In this document: positions 1 to 8,313 of the stretch, in pieces
Numbering within the stretch: the first letter of the stretch is position 1
Layout of the letters: each line of letters opens with the position of its first letter
Translations under genes and position numbers: made by a program
Source: JADGRF01 sp035274465
GTDB taxonomy: Bacteria > Myxococcota_A > Polyangia > Polyangiales > JAFGIB01
Assembly: GCA_035274465.1 (NCBI GenBank)
Contig: DATEOF010000477.1
Span: forward strand, 1 to 64,000
DNA length: 64,000 nt
Direction of reading: 5' to 3'
The notes under the pieces: model-generated
Database searches by the model: none
What the model was told of the DNA's origin: nothing
What the model saw: the letters and a program-made list of their open reading frames with translations, nothing else

Positions 1-88
1 TCTCGATCGCCTGACGACCACCACTCAGCCAGTGTTGCCTCGGCGCTGACCTTTGCCGTGCCGCGCAGATTGTGAGATGAAGGGCCGC

Positions 89-835
89 ATGCTCGAGATC
101 GAGGCCGTCAGCAAACGCTTCGGGGCAGCGGAGGCGCTGCACGCTGTCTCGCTCACGGTCGAGCGCGGGCAGACAGGGGTGCTGATCGGCGAGAGCGGCT
201 CGGGCAAGTCGACCGTGCTGCGCTTGATCACCGGGCTCTTGTTCCCCGATGCGGGCAAGCTGCGCTTCGACGGCGTCGAGATCACCGCCAAGAGCCTCTC
301 CGCGCTGCGCCTGCGCATCGGCTACGTGATCCAGGAGGGCGGCCTGTTCCCGCATTTGACCGCGTACGGCAACGCAGCTCTGTTGGCCAAACACCTCGGC
401 TGGGACAAGGCACGCATCGCGGCGCGGATCGAGGAGCTGAGCGCGCTGATGCGCTTGCCCGCAGAAGCCATGCAGCGCTACCCGCACACGCTCTCGGGCG
501 GCCAACGCCAGCGCGTGGGGCTCATGCGCGCCCTGATGCTCGACCCGGAGCTGCTCTTGCTCGACGAGCCGCTGGGTGCGCTCGATCCCATCACCCGCGC
601 CGAGCTGCAGACCGATCTGCGGGCGATCTTCAACCAGCTCCAGAAGACCGTGCTGATCGTCACGCACGATCTCGCCGAAGCCGCGTTCTTCGGCGACTTC
701 ATCGCGATCATGCGCTCCGGCCAGATCCTGCAGCGCGGCACGTTGCGCCAGCTGATGGATGAGCCCGCCGATCCCTTCATCACCCGCTTCATCCACGCCC
801 AGCACTCACCGCTGGTCGCCGAAGGTGGCACGTGA
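89..835 (+). CDS. ABC transporter ATP-binding protein, osmoprotectant (OpuCA/ProV) type
   Basis: ATPase subunit that should power import of quaternary-ammonium compatible solutes (glycine betaine, choline, carnitine class). Visible motifs in order: Walker A GESGSGKST near residue 35, signature LSGGQRQRVG, Walker B LLLLDEPLGALD, and the switch histidine in IVTHDLAEA. At 248 residues it is a bare nucleotide-binding domain without the C-terminal CBS pair of OpuCA. I chose the ATG at 89 because GAAGGG lies 4 nt upstream; in-frame ATGs at 53 and 77 are possible. Its stop overlaps the GTG of the permease gene by 4 bp, so the two are translationally coupled. Substrate is inferred from the partner gene. 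Confidence 0.9.
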   Translation: MLEIEAVSKRFGAAEALHAVSLTVERGQTGVLIGESGSGKSTVLRLITGLLFPDAGKLRFDGVEITAKSLSALRLRIGYVIQEGGLFPHLTAYGNAALLAKHLGWDKARIAARIEELSALMRLPAEAMQRYPHTLSGGQRQRVGLMRALMLDPELLLLDEPLGALDPITRAELQTDLRAIFNQLQKTVLIVTHDLAEAAFFGDFIAIMRSGQILQRGTLRQLMDEPADPFITRFIHAQHSPLVAEGGT

Positions 836-2307
836 AGCTCGCCCTGTGCGCCTGCCTGCTCCTCGCCCTGGGCTGCGGCCGCACGCGCACGCCGGAGCTG
901 CGCGTGGGCTCGAAGAAGTTCACCGAGTCGGTCTTGCTCGGCGAGCTCGCGCGGCTGTTGGCTGCGGACGGCGGCGCGCGCGCCGAGCACCGCCGCGAGC
1001 TCGGCGGGACGCGCGTGTTGTGGGAGGCGCTGCTGGCCGGCGAGATCGACGTGTATCCGGAGTACACCGGCACGCTGCGCGAGGAGATCCTGGACGGCGC
1101 CGCGGACGATCCGCAGCAGCTGACAGCGGCGCTGGCAAAGCGCGGCGTGGTGGCTGGCAAGCCGCTCGGCTTCGACAACACCTACGCCATCGGCATGCCG
1201 GAGGCTCGCGCCGCCGCGCTCGGCATCCGCAGCATCAGCGACCTGGCGCGCCATCCGGAGCTACGCTTCGGACTGACCTCCGAGTTCATGGATCGCGCGG
1301 ACGGCTGGCCGGGCCTGCAACGCCGCTATGCCCTGGCGCCCGCACAAGTCCGCGGGCTGGACCACGACCTGGCCTACCGTGCGCTCTCGTCCGGCACCCT
1401 CGACGTGACCGATCTGTACTCCACGGACGCCGATATCGCGTTCTACAAGCTGCGCGTGCTGGAGGACGACCGCCACTACTTCCCCGAGTATCAGGCGCTG
1501 TTCCTCTACCGCAGCGCGTTCGTGCGCGATCACCCTCGCTTGCACGCGGCGATCGAGCGCCTGGCCGGCCGCATCGATGAAGAGGCGATGCGCGAGCTGA
1601 ACGCCGAGGTCAAGCTGAAGAAGCGCCCGGAGAGCCTGGTCGCCGCGGAGTTCAGCGCGCGCGCGCTCGGCATATCGGCCGACGTGCACGAGCCCACGCG
1701 CGTCGAGCGGCTAATCCAGCGCACCGTCGAGCACGTGGCCCTCACGGCATGGTCACTGCTCGCAGCGATCGCATTCGCCGTACCGCTGGGGGTCGCCGCG
1801 GCGCGAAGTCGCGCGCTGGCGCGGGTGATCCTGGCCGTCTCGAGCGTGCTGCAGACCATTCCATCGCTCGCGCTGCTGGTGTTCATGATCCCGCTGTTCG
1901 GCATCGGTGAGCCGCCGGCGATCGCAGCGTTGTTCCTGTACAGCTTGCTGCCGATCGTGCGCAACACGCACGCGGGTCTGACCGGGATCGATCGCGGGCT
2001 GTTGGAGTCCGCCGAGGTCCTGGGCCTCGGCTCCGGAGCGCGCCTGCGCCTGATCGAGCTTCCGCTGGCGTCGCCGTCGATCCTCGCCGGCATCAAGACC
2101 GCCGCGGTCATCAACGTGGGCACGGCCACGCTCGGCGCGCTGATCGGCGCCGGAGGCTACGGACAACCGATCCTCACGGGCATCCGCCTCAGCGACGAAG
2201 CGTTGATCCTGGAAGGCGCGATTCCGGCCGCGGCCTTGGCGCTGCTCTGCCAGTGGGGCTTCGACTTCGCGGAGCGCTTCATCGTGCCGCGCGGGCTGCG
2301 CCGCTAG
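832..2307 (+). CDS. Fused osmoprotectant-binding lipoprotein and permease (OpuBC-OpuBB type)
   Basis: One 491-residue chain combines two ABC importer parts. The N-terminus is a lipoprotein signal (LLALGC box). Residues about 22-285 resemble OpuBC/ProX-type binding proteins (VGSKKFTES start, EYTGT motif). From about residue 295 there are several membrane segments with an EAA-type loop (GIDRGLLESAEVLGLGSGAR) typical of OpuBB/ProW permeases. The GTG start at 832 overlaps the ATPase stop. Binding protein first and permease second is notable, because the fusions I know of usually put the permease first. The lipobox would anchor the N-terminus at the periplasmic side. The gene converges on the next one through a shared CTAG. 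Confidence 0.88.
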   Translation: MKLALCACLLLALGCGRTRTPELRVGSKKFTESVLLGELARLLAADGGARAEHRRELGGTRVLWEALLAGEIDVYPEYTGTLREEILDGAADDPQQLTAALAKRGVVAGKPLGFDNTYAIGMPEARAAALGIRSISDLARHPELRFGLTSEFMDRADGWPGLQRRYALAPAQVRGLDHDLAYRALSSGTLDVTDLYSTDADIAFYKLRVLEDDRHYFPEYQALFLYRSAFVRDHPRLHAAIERLAGRIDEEAMRELNAEVKLKKRPESLVAAEFSARALGISADVHEPTRVERLIQRTVEHVALTAWSLLAAIAFAVPLGVAAARSRALARVILAVSSVLQTIPSLALLVFMIPLFGIGEPPAIAALFLYSLLPIVRNTHAGLTGIDRGLLESAEVLGLGSGARLRLIELPLASPSILAGIKTAAVINVGTATLGALIGAGGYGQPILTGIRLSDEALILEGAIPAAALALLCQWGFDFAERFIVPRGLRR

Positions 2308-3200
2308 CGCACCGTGCGCGAACGCCGGCCTCGACCGTGGCCCGGCCGCACTCGCGCGGCGTCGCGCACGGGTTTGGCGCTGGCTTCGAGCGTCTTGCGC
2401 AGCTCGGCGATCGCCGCTGCGCCGGGGCTGCGCGCGTCGTCTGCGAGCTCGAGCAGCGACTTCGACAGCGCGGCGCGCAGGTCGGGGTGGCTGGCCTGAC
2501 TGCACTCGGTGCGGAGCCACTCGAAGCCGCGCTCGCCTGCACGCACGAACGCCACGACCCGGGCCAGCGCCAGCGGCAGCGACGTCAGCACGCGGCGGCG
2601 GCCTTCGGAGCGCGACGCCGCCCGCGGAGCGTTCGCGACGCGCTCCATCGCGCGCGAGAGGAAGCTCAGCATGCCCTCGTGATCGCGCACCGCCCCCTGG
2701 AATTGCGGATCGCTCAGCGTCTCGATCACCAGTGCAGCCGCGCCCAGCTCGAGCTCGCGATCCTCATCTTCTTCGAGCCAGCCGGCGGCGCGCACGATCA
2801 GGGCATCGGCACCGCCCTCGCGCAACGCGCCGTCGTACAGCGCTTGCCGCGTACCCAGGCGCACGGGAGCGCGGGGATCGGCCGCGAGCGCGCGCAGCGC
2901 CCTCCACGCCAGCTCGACGTCGCGACCGGCGCGGGCGCGCTGCATCCAGGCGTGCGCGGCCGCGATCGGCAGGTAGGTGCGCGGGTCGTTCGCCAGCGAA
3001 TCCTCGTCCGTGAAGCGCTCGAGCAAGGCTGCGACTGCGCCCGGCGCCTCCGCGAGCTCCGCGCCAAAGGCGGCCGCCAGCTTCAGGTTCGGGCGGCCCG
3101 GCAGGCCACCGTGCCGCGCCAGCAGCTGCTCCAGCTCGCGCGTCTGCCCGGCGATCGCTGCGCGCAGCGCCACGCGCAACGCCTCGCTCTTGAGCTCCAT
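2304..3200 (-). CDS. Hypothetical helical Ala/Arg-rich protein, HEAT-repeat-like
   Basis: A 298-residue protein I cannot assign to a named family. It has no signal peptide or membrane segment and consists of amphipathic Ala/Leu/Arg/Glu-rich helices about 35-45 residues apart, suggesting an alpha-solenoid (HEAT/armadillo-like) fold. The tail is very basic (RPGHGRGRRSRTVR). I chose the ATG at 3200 (MELKSEALR); the frame stays open upstream but without plausible protein sequence. Its stop codon shares the CTAG at 2304-2307 with the convergent permease gene. Function unknown. Confidence 0.65.
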   Translation of the reverse strand: MELKSEALRVALRAAIAGQTRELEQLLARHGGLPGRPNLKLAAAFGAELAEAPGAVAALLERFTDEDSLANDPRTYLPIAAAHAWMQRARAGRDVELAWRALRALAADPRAPVRLGTRQALYDGALREGGADALIVRAAGWLEEDEDRELELGAAALVIETLSDPQFQGAVRDHEGMLSFLSRAMERVANAPRAASRSEGRRRVLTSLPLALARVVAFVRAGERGFEWLRTECSQASHPDLRAALSKSLLELADDARSPGAAAIAELRKTLEASAKPVRDAARVRPGHGRGRRSRTVR

Positions 3201-3235
3201 GTTCACGCGCGGCAGCTTAGTGAAGAAACGCCAGT

Positions 3236-5173
3236 TCAGCCAGCGCCGCGCTTGGCAGCTCGGGTCTCCAGCCAGTGGTCGATCGTGCGCATGAACTCGG
3301 CGTTGGACACGGGCTTGAACAACACGTCCTGCACCCGCGCGCGCTCGTCGCCGGTGACTTGCTGGCCGGTGAACAGGATGATCGGCACGCTGCGGTCGCA
3401 GGCGCGAATCTCCTCCAGCGTCTGCTTCGGCGACCAGCCGGGCATCGAGCGGTCCAGCAGGATCAGATCCGGTGCGAGGCCGCCTTTCAGCTTGGCGACC
3501 GCGTCGGGGCCGTCGACCGCGGTGTGCACACGGTGACCGCACTCGCTCAACAACAATTCGACCACGCGCCGGACGGCCGCCTCATCGTCGACCACCAGGA
3601 TGGTCGCGTCCGGCACTCCGCGCAGCACCGCGTCGTCCGGTCGGGCCGAAAGCGGCGCAGCCGGCGCGAGCGGCAGGTATACCGCCACGGTGGTGCCTTG
3701 CTGCGGCTGCGACTCGAACGTGATGAAGCCGCCCAGCTCCCGCACGTTGCCGTAGCTCGTCGCCAGGCCGAGCCCGGTGCCCTTGCCAGGCGCCTTGGTC
3801 GTGAAGAACGGCTCGAACACGCGTTGCTTCACGGCGTCGCTCATGCCGATGCCGTTGTCCTCGACCCGGATACACGCGAACTGCTTCGGCACGGAGTCCG
3901 GCTGCTCGGGATGCGTGGTCGCGACTTCCGACAAGAGCACGCGGATGCGCGGCTCGGTGCGCTCCGCCTCGATCACCGCATCGCGCGCGTTGATCAACAG
4001 GTTGACGATCACCTGCTCGATCGCCAGCGGATCGGTGGTGATCTGCGCGCTGCGCGCGTCGATCACGGTGTCGATGCGCACGCTGTGCTCGAAGGTGCTC
4101 TGACACATCGACACGGCGCGTTCGATCAGCGTCGCGAGGTCGAGCGCGACCGTCGGCGGCACGCTGCGTTGCCCGCTGAACATCATCAGCTGCCCGATCA
4201 GATCGGCCGCACGGTTGGCAGCATGCAGCGCGTCTTCCAGCGAGCGCGCCAGCTCGGGTGCCGGCGAACGCAGCGCGAGCTCGAGCGTGGGCCGGATGAT
4301 CGCCAACATGTTGTTGAAATTGTGGGCCACCCCGGCGCTGAGGCTGCCGATGGCGTCCAGCTTCTGCGCCTGGCGCAGGTGCTCGGCGGTCCGGCGCTGG
4401 GCGGTGACGTCCATCACTCCGCCCACGGCCTGGACCGGCTTGCCGCCGACGAACTTCGTGATCCGCCCGCACGGCAGGAGCCAGCGAACCTCCCCGTCCG
4501 CGCGCACGATGCGATGCTCCAGGAACTTCGGGGAGCCGGAGCGCAACGCCCGGATCTGCTCGAGCACATGGGCGCGGTCGTCGGGATGCACGAGGCGCGA
4601 GATGTAATCTGCAGGACTGATCGGCTCACAGTCCATGATCTCCGCCATGCGCTCGTTCCATTCGACGTGGTCACCGGCGAGGTCCCAGGTCCACACGCCT
4701 ATACCCGTGGCCTCGACGGCTACACGCAACTTCGCCTCGCTCTCCCGGAGCGCGTTCACGTGCTGCAGCCGTTCGGTGATGTCGGTCGCAACCACGCACA
4801 CGGCGCGCCGGCCGTCGCCGTTGTCGATGGGCACGACCTGGCACTCGTAGGACGCAGGGCCCGTGCGCGTGACGTTGCGCGAGCCCCTGGCGACGTACGA
4901 GCAGGTCTCGCCGCTACGCAACGCCTGCTCCGCTGCGAGTTGATACTGTTCGAAATCTTCGCTCGCGATCATCTCGCGGGCCGGCGTGCCGATCACCTGG
5001 TCCAGCGTGACCCCGACACGCAGGTGGTTGATGTAGCTGATACGTTGCTCGGGATCGATACGCACGACGAAGGCCGGGATGGCCTCGAGCACCGCGCGCA
5101 GGAACGCAGCGTCCTCGAGCGGCAAGCCGGCAGCAGAGGTGATGATCCGCGAAGGATCGCGATCGTCGCGCAT
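3236..5173 (-). CDS. PAS-PAS hybrid sensor histidine kinase with C-terminal receiver
   Basis: Cytoplasmic hybrid two-component kinase of 645 residues. Order: PAS about 20-135, PAS/PAC about 145-262, HisKA with phospho-acceptor H284 in LSAGVAHNFNNM, HATPase_c with N box (VNLLINARDAV), G1 (VEDNGIGM), F box (FEPFFTTK) and G2 (GTGLGLA), then a receiver from about 520 with D574 in LLDRSMPG and K in LFKPV. No membrane segment, so it senses an internal signal or works through a partner. The frame is open to 5407, but I start at 5173 (MRDDRDPS). The extra 78 residues look non-protein and would overlap the upstream lipoprotein gene. No output regulator is adjacent. Confidence 0.88.
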   Translation of the reverse strand: MRDDRDPSRIITSAAGLPLEDAAFLRAVLEAIPAFVVRIDPEQRISYINHLRVGVTLDQVIGTPAREMIASEDFEQYQLAAEQALRSGETCSYVARGSRNVTRTGPASYECQVVPIDNGDGRRAVCVVATDITERLQHVNALRESEAKLRVAVEATGIGVWTWDLAGDHVEWNERMAEIMDCEPISPADYISRLVHPDDRAHVLEQIRALRSGSPKFLEHRIVRADGEVRWLLPCGRITKFVGGKPVQAVGGVMDVTAQRRTAEHLRQAQKLDAIGSLSAGVAHNFNNMLAIIRPTLELALRSPAPELARSLEDALHAANRAADLIGQLMMFSGQRSVPPTVALDLATLIERAVSMCQSTFEHSVRIDTVIDARSAQITTDPLAIEQVIVNLLINARDAVIEAERTEPRIRVLLSEVATTHPEQPDSVPKQFACIRVEDNGIGMSDAVKQRVFEPFFTTKAPGKGTGLGLATSYGNVRELGGFITFESQPQQGTTVAVYLPLAPAAPLSARPDDAVLRGVPDATILVVDDEAAVRRVVELLLSECGHRVHTAVDGPDAVAKLKGGLAPDLILLDRSMPGWSPKQTLEEIRACDRSVPIILFTGQQVTGDERARVQDVLFKPVSNAEFMRTIDHWLETRAAKRGAG

Positions 5174-5331
5174 GGACCCCGCGGCAGCATTACCACGACC
5201 GGGTCGAGGCTGAAACCCCGAAAATGCGTGGGCCCACCAGCCCGCATTGACCATCCGCCGCCACGCTGACCTGGGCCTGAAGCGCCACATGCCCCGAACG
5301 CGGCTGCAGCTGACGGCTGCAGGCGGTGGGA

Positions 5332-5919
5332 CTAGATGCCGCCGTCTGCCCCCGTGCGCGCATTGGCGATGCACTGTGTTAGCTCCGGCGTTGGTGTCCA
5401 ACCGCATTCGCCCGAGCTTTGACGTTCACACTTGGCCGTGCGGTAGCACGCATACTCTTCGAGCCACTCGCACGTGGACCCGAGCGGCAGCGTGGAGCAG
5501 AGGTGGTTGGAGCAGCCGCCCACTATGCAGACAGCAGGAGTGGGCTTGGCCTCGGGACACTTCCAACTATCGAGCTGACCGTTCTTACACACCGGCCTTG
5601 CGCAGGAACCGTCGGCGCACAAGAGGCAGCTCGCGGGCGCAACGCAGCCGTCCTGCTGCTGCCCGGAGCCACCGCCGCTGCCAGCTGCAGCGGGCGGACG
5701 CATCGGCGCTGTGCCTGCGCTCGGACCTACCTGGGGCGGTCTGCCTGCCGAGCCGACCGGGACGGCGCGGCCGGCCTCCCCTGCTGCGCCTGAAGCGACC
5801 TGGGCCGGCGCCTCGGAGGCGGCAGGTTTCTTGATAGCGAGCGGGTCGGTACCTCCGCAGGCGCAGCACGCGAACACACAAACTAACCAAGCCAACCGAC
5901 CATGTCCGCGAACCACCAT
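5332..5919 (-). CDS. Small Cys-rich lipoprotein, function unknown
   Basis: A 195-residue predicted lipoprotein. A hydrophobic signal of about 20 residues ends in a Cys cluster (FACCACGG). A low-complexity Pro/Ala/Gly/Ser linker with poly-Gln follows, then a compact C-terminal half with about a dozen cysteines in C-x-L-C and C-x(3-6)-C spacings, typical of disulfide-stabilised secreted modules in myxobacteria. It should sit on a membrane facing outward. No enzymatic motif is visible. It precedes the hybrid kinase on the same strand; a sensory partnership is speculation. Confidence 0.7.
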   Translation of the reverse strand: MVVRGHGRLAWLVCVFACCACGGTDPLAIKKPAASEAPAQVASGAAGEAGRAVPVGSAGRPPQVGPSAGTAPMRPPAAAGSGGGSGQQQDGCVAPASCLLCADGSCARPVCKNGQLDSWKCPEAKPTPAVCIVGGCSNHLCSTLPLGSTCEWLEEYACYRTAKCERQSSGECGWTPTPELTQCIANARTGADGGI

Positions 5920-6064
5920 ACCCGTCCTCCGGGTGTGTCACACAGTGCCACGCGGGGCGCGGCGGGACTCTTCCAGCAAGACTCGTTCCGCGGCGTTACT
6001 TCGCACGCAGAGCCTGCTACATTGCCCGACGTCTGGACACCAGGCGTGTCACGACGGCAGTGCA

Positions 6065-6535
6065 ATGCAGCATCTACTGGATTTCATTCACGAACATACG
6101 CTGGAAGAGCAGATCTACTGCGTCCTGGGCAGCCCCTCGGGTGAGCTCGAGCTGCTCTGGAATCGGCAACTGGAAGCCAAGCACTGGCAGCTTCGCCGGC
6201 ACAAGGCCGACCAGCCGTGGGAACCGATCGCGCGCGAACACCTGCTCCACAGCCTGACCGCGCGCGGCGCCGACCTGCACAAGCTGGAGCGCGAGCTCCA
6301 CGCCATCGCGTCCGCCCAAATCGCGCTCGCGAACATGGTGCTGCGTTCCGCCGGCGAGTTGCTGGGCAAAGACGCAGTGAACAGCGCGCTGACCGGGCAT
6401 GAAGAATTCGCGCGCGAGCTGACCTGGACGATCGCGCGTCTGACAGGCCCCGCGCGACCTAACATGACGTTAGTGCAAGGCGGCGGCGCCCAGTCCGAGA
6501 CGCGCTCCGGGCACCTTACGCTCATCACCGGCTGA
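6065..6535 (+). CDS. Hypothetical protein, 156 aa
   Basis: Unrecognised soluble protein, predicted mostly helical, with a central amphipathic stretch LHKLERELHAIASAQIALANMV that could form a short coiled coil. No signal peptide or membrane span. I chose the ATG at 6065 (MQHLLDFIHEHT). The frame stays open upstream to 5711, but that part is antisense to the lipoprotein gene and unlike protein. The 145-base stretch upstream is non-coding and contains a small GACAC/GTGTC inverted repeat near 6034-6049. The gene converges on the acyl-CoA synthetase gene with a 5-bp gap. Role unknown. Confidence 0.6.
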   Translation: MQHLLDFIHEHTLEEQIYCVLGSPSGELELLWNRQLEAKHWQLRRHKADQPWEPIAREHLLHSLTARGADLHKLERELHAIASAQIALANMVLRSAGELLGKDAVNSALTGHEEFARELTWTIARLTGPARPNMTLVQGGGAQSETRSGHLTLITG

Positions 6536-6540
6536 AGCGC

Positions 6541-8199
6541 TCAGGCAGTCTGGATCGCCTGCACGGCGTGCAGACCGAGCTCCTCGATCCCCAGTTGGCG
6601 CAACCGAAACTTCTGCACCTTGCCAGTGACCGTGAGCGGGTACGCGTCGGTGAACTTGACGTAACGCGGCACCTTGAAGTGCGCGAGCTGCGCGCGGCAG
6701 AAGCTGCGAAGCTCATCGGCCGCGAGGCTCATGCCCTCGCGCACGATCACCCACGCCATGAGCTCCTCGCCCATGAACGCGTCGGGTACACCGACCACCT
6801 GCGCGCTGGCGATCGCCGGATGGCGGAACAACACTTCCTCGATCTCACGCGGATACAGGTTCTCACCGCCGCGGATCACCATGTCCTTGATGCGACCGAC
6901 GATGTTCAGATAGCCGTCGCCGTCGAGCACGCCGAGATCACCCGTGTGCATCCAGCCCTCGGCGTCGATCGCCGCGGCAGTCGCCGCGCGGTCGTTCCAG
7001 TAGCCGGGCATCAGCGCGTAACCGCGCGTGCAGACCTCGCCCGCATCTCCGGGCGGCAGCGTGAGTCCGCTCGCGGGATCGACGATCTTGGCCTCGATGT
7101 GCGGCATGACCGTGCCCACGGTCGACACGCGGCGCTCCAGCGAGTCGTGCGGCCGCGACATGAACGTGACTGGCGCGGTCTCGGTCATGCCGTACACGAT
7201 GCAGACCTCGCGCGCGTGCATCTTGGAGACGACCTGACGCATGGTCTCGATCGGACACGGCGCGCCACCCATCAGGCCCGTGCGCAGCGAGCGCAAGTCG
7301 AACTCGGCGAAGCGCGGATGCTCGAGCTGTGCGATGAACATCGTGGGCACGCCGTAGACGCTGGTGCAACGCTCGTCCTGAACCGCCTGCAAGGTCGTGA
7401 GTGGATCGAACACCGCCGCGGGGTAGACCATGGTCGCGCCGGAGCTCACGCAGCCGAGGTTGCCGACGCCCATGCCGAAGCAGTGATAGAGCGGCAGCGG
7501 GATGCAGACGCGGTCGGCCCATGTATAGCCGAGCACCTGGGCGATCGAGCGCGCGTTGTTGAGGATGTTGCGGTGGGTCAGCGTGGCGCCCTTGGGGTTC
7601 CCCGTGGTCCCGCTGGTGTACTGGATGTTGATCGGTTCATCCGCGCGCAGGCTCGCCTCGCGCACCTCCAGGAGCCGCACTGGAACGGCGTGGCCCCAGC
7701 CGGCGAGCTCGCTCCACAGCAGGTCATCCGGCCCGTTCGCTCGCGCCGCTCCGAGCGTCACGACGCGTTCGAGCATCGGCAGCTGCGCGCGGATCTCTGC
7801 GAGCATCTGCAGGTAGTCGGAGGACTTGAACGACTGCGCGCTGAACAACAGCCGCACGCCCGAGTGATGCAGCGCGTAGCGAGCCTCGTCGGCCCGATAC
7901 GCAGGGTTCACGTTGACGAGGATGGCGCCGATGCGCCCGGTCGCGAACTGCACCATCGCCCACTCGGCGCAGTTCTGCGACCAGATGCCCACACGGTCGC
8001 CCTTGGCGATACCCAGCGCGAGCAGCGCCAGCGCGGTGCGCTCCACCTCGTACGCGAATTCGGCGTAGCTGAAGCGAAGCCCCTGGTGCACGGAGACCAG
8101 TGCTTCGACGAGCGGTTGCTGCTGCGCCATCACGCGGAGCGCTGCACCCACCGTCAGGTCGGTGAGCTGAGAGTGTTGGTTGCGATTCAGCTGAATCAT
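6541..8199 (-). CDS. Long/medium-chain fatty-acyl-CoA synthetase (AMP-forming)
   Basis: Adenylate-forming enzyme of about 552 residues that should activate a carboxylic acid with ATP and load it onto CoA, feeding beta-oxidation or lipid synthesis. Motifs in order: phosphate loop YTSGTTGNPKGATLTH, aromatic/adenine motif YGMTETAP, the hinge-containing GWMHTGDLGVLDGDGYLNI, GRIKDMVIRGGENLYPREIEE, and the C-terminal catalytic Lys in TGKVQKFRLR. All core motifs are intact. I start at the ATG at 8199 (MIQLNRNQ); an in-frame ATG at 8217 is also possible. It lies downstream of the acylase gene on the same strand, separated by a strong hairpin, so it is probably expressed separately. The substrate cannot be read from the sequence. 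Confidence 0.9.
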   Translation of the reverse strand: MIQLNRNQHSQLTDLTVGAALRVMAQQQPLVEALVSVHQGLRFSYAEFAYEVERTALALLALGIAKGDRVGIWSQNCAEWAMVQFATGRIGAILVNVNPAYRADEARYALHHSGVRLLFSAQSFKSSDYLQMLAEIRAQLPMLERVVTLGAARANGPDDLLWSELAGWGHAVPVRLLEVREASLRADEPINIQYTSGTTGNPKGATLTHRNILNNARSIAQVLGYTWADRVCIPLPLYHCFGMGVGNLGCVSSGATMVYPAAVFDPLTTLQAVQDERCTSVYGVPTMFIAQLEHPRFAEFDLRSLRTGLMGGAPCPIETMRQVVSKMHAREVCIVYGMTETAPVTFMSRPHDSLERRVSTVGTVMPHIEAKIVDPASGLTLPPGDAGEVCTRGYALMPGYWNDRAATAAAIDAEGWMHTGDLGVLDGDGYLNIVGRIKDMVIRGGENLYPREIEEVLFRHPAIASAQVVGVPDAFMGEELMAWVIVREGMSLAADELRSFCRAQLAHFKVPRYVKFTDAYPLTVTGKVQKFRLRQLGIEELGLHAVQAIQTA

Positions 8200-8275
8200 G
8201 GGCGTGACGCAGCTCATTGCAATCGCGAGGCCAGCGCGCGACGCTGCAAATCCAGCGCAAACTCGCGGCAATGTT

Positions 8276-8308
8276 CGCGCGTGCCCGGCACTGTGCCCGG
8301 CACGCGCG
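8276..8308 (-). terminator. GC-rich hairpin after the acylase gene
   Basis: Perfect 10-bp inverted repeat CGCGCGTGCC / GGCACGCGCG (8276-8285 and 8299-8308). The loop is itself made from two copies of GTGCCCGGCAC (8281-8291, 8293-8303). It lies 5 bases past the acylase stop and about 77 bases before the synthetase start on the minus strand. There is no T-run, so it may act as a strong RNA fold or processing site rather than a classical intrinsic terminator. Confidence 0.5.
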
Positions 8309-8313
8309 ACGTG

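Noticed and set aside
3275..5269. Plus-strand open frame of 664 codons over the hybrid kinase
   Set aside because: Opposite strand of an intact PAS/HisKA/REC kinase; no family motif in the translation.
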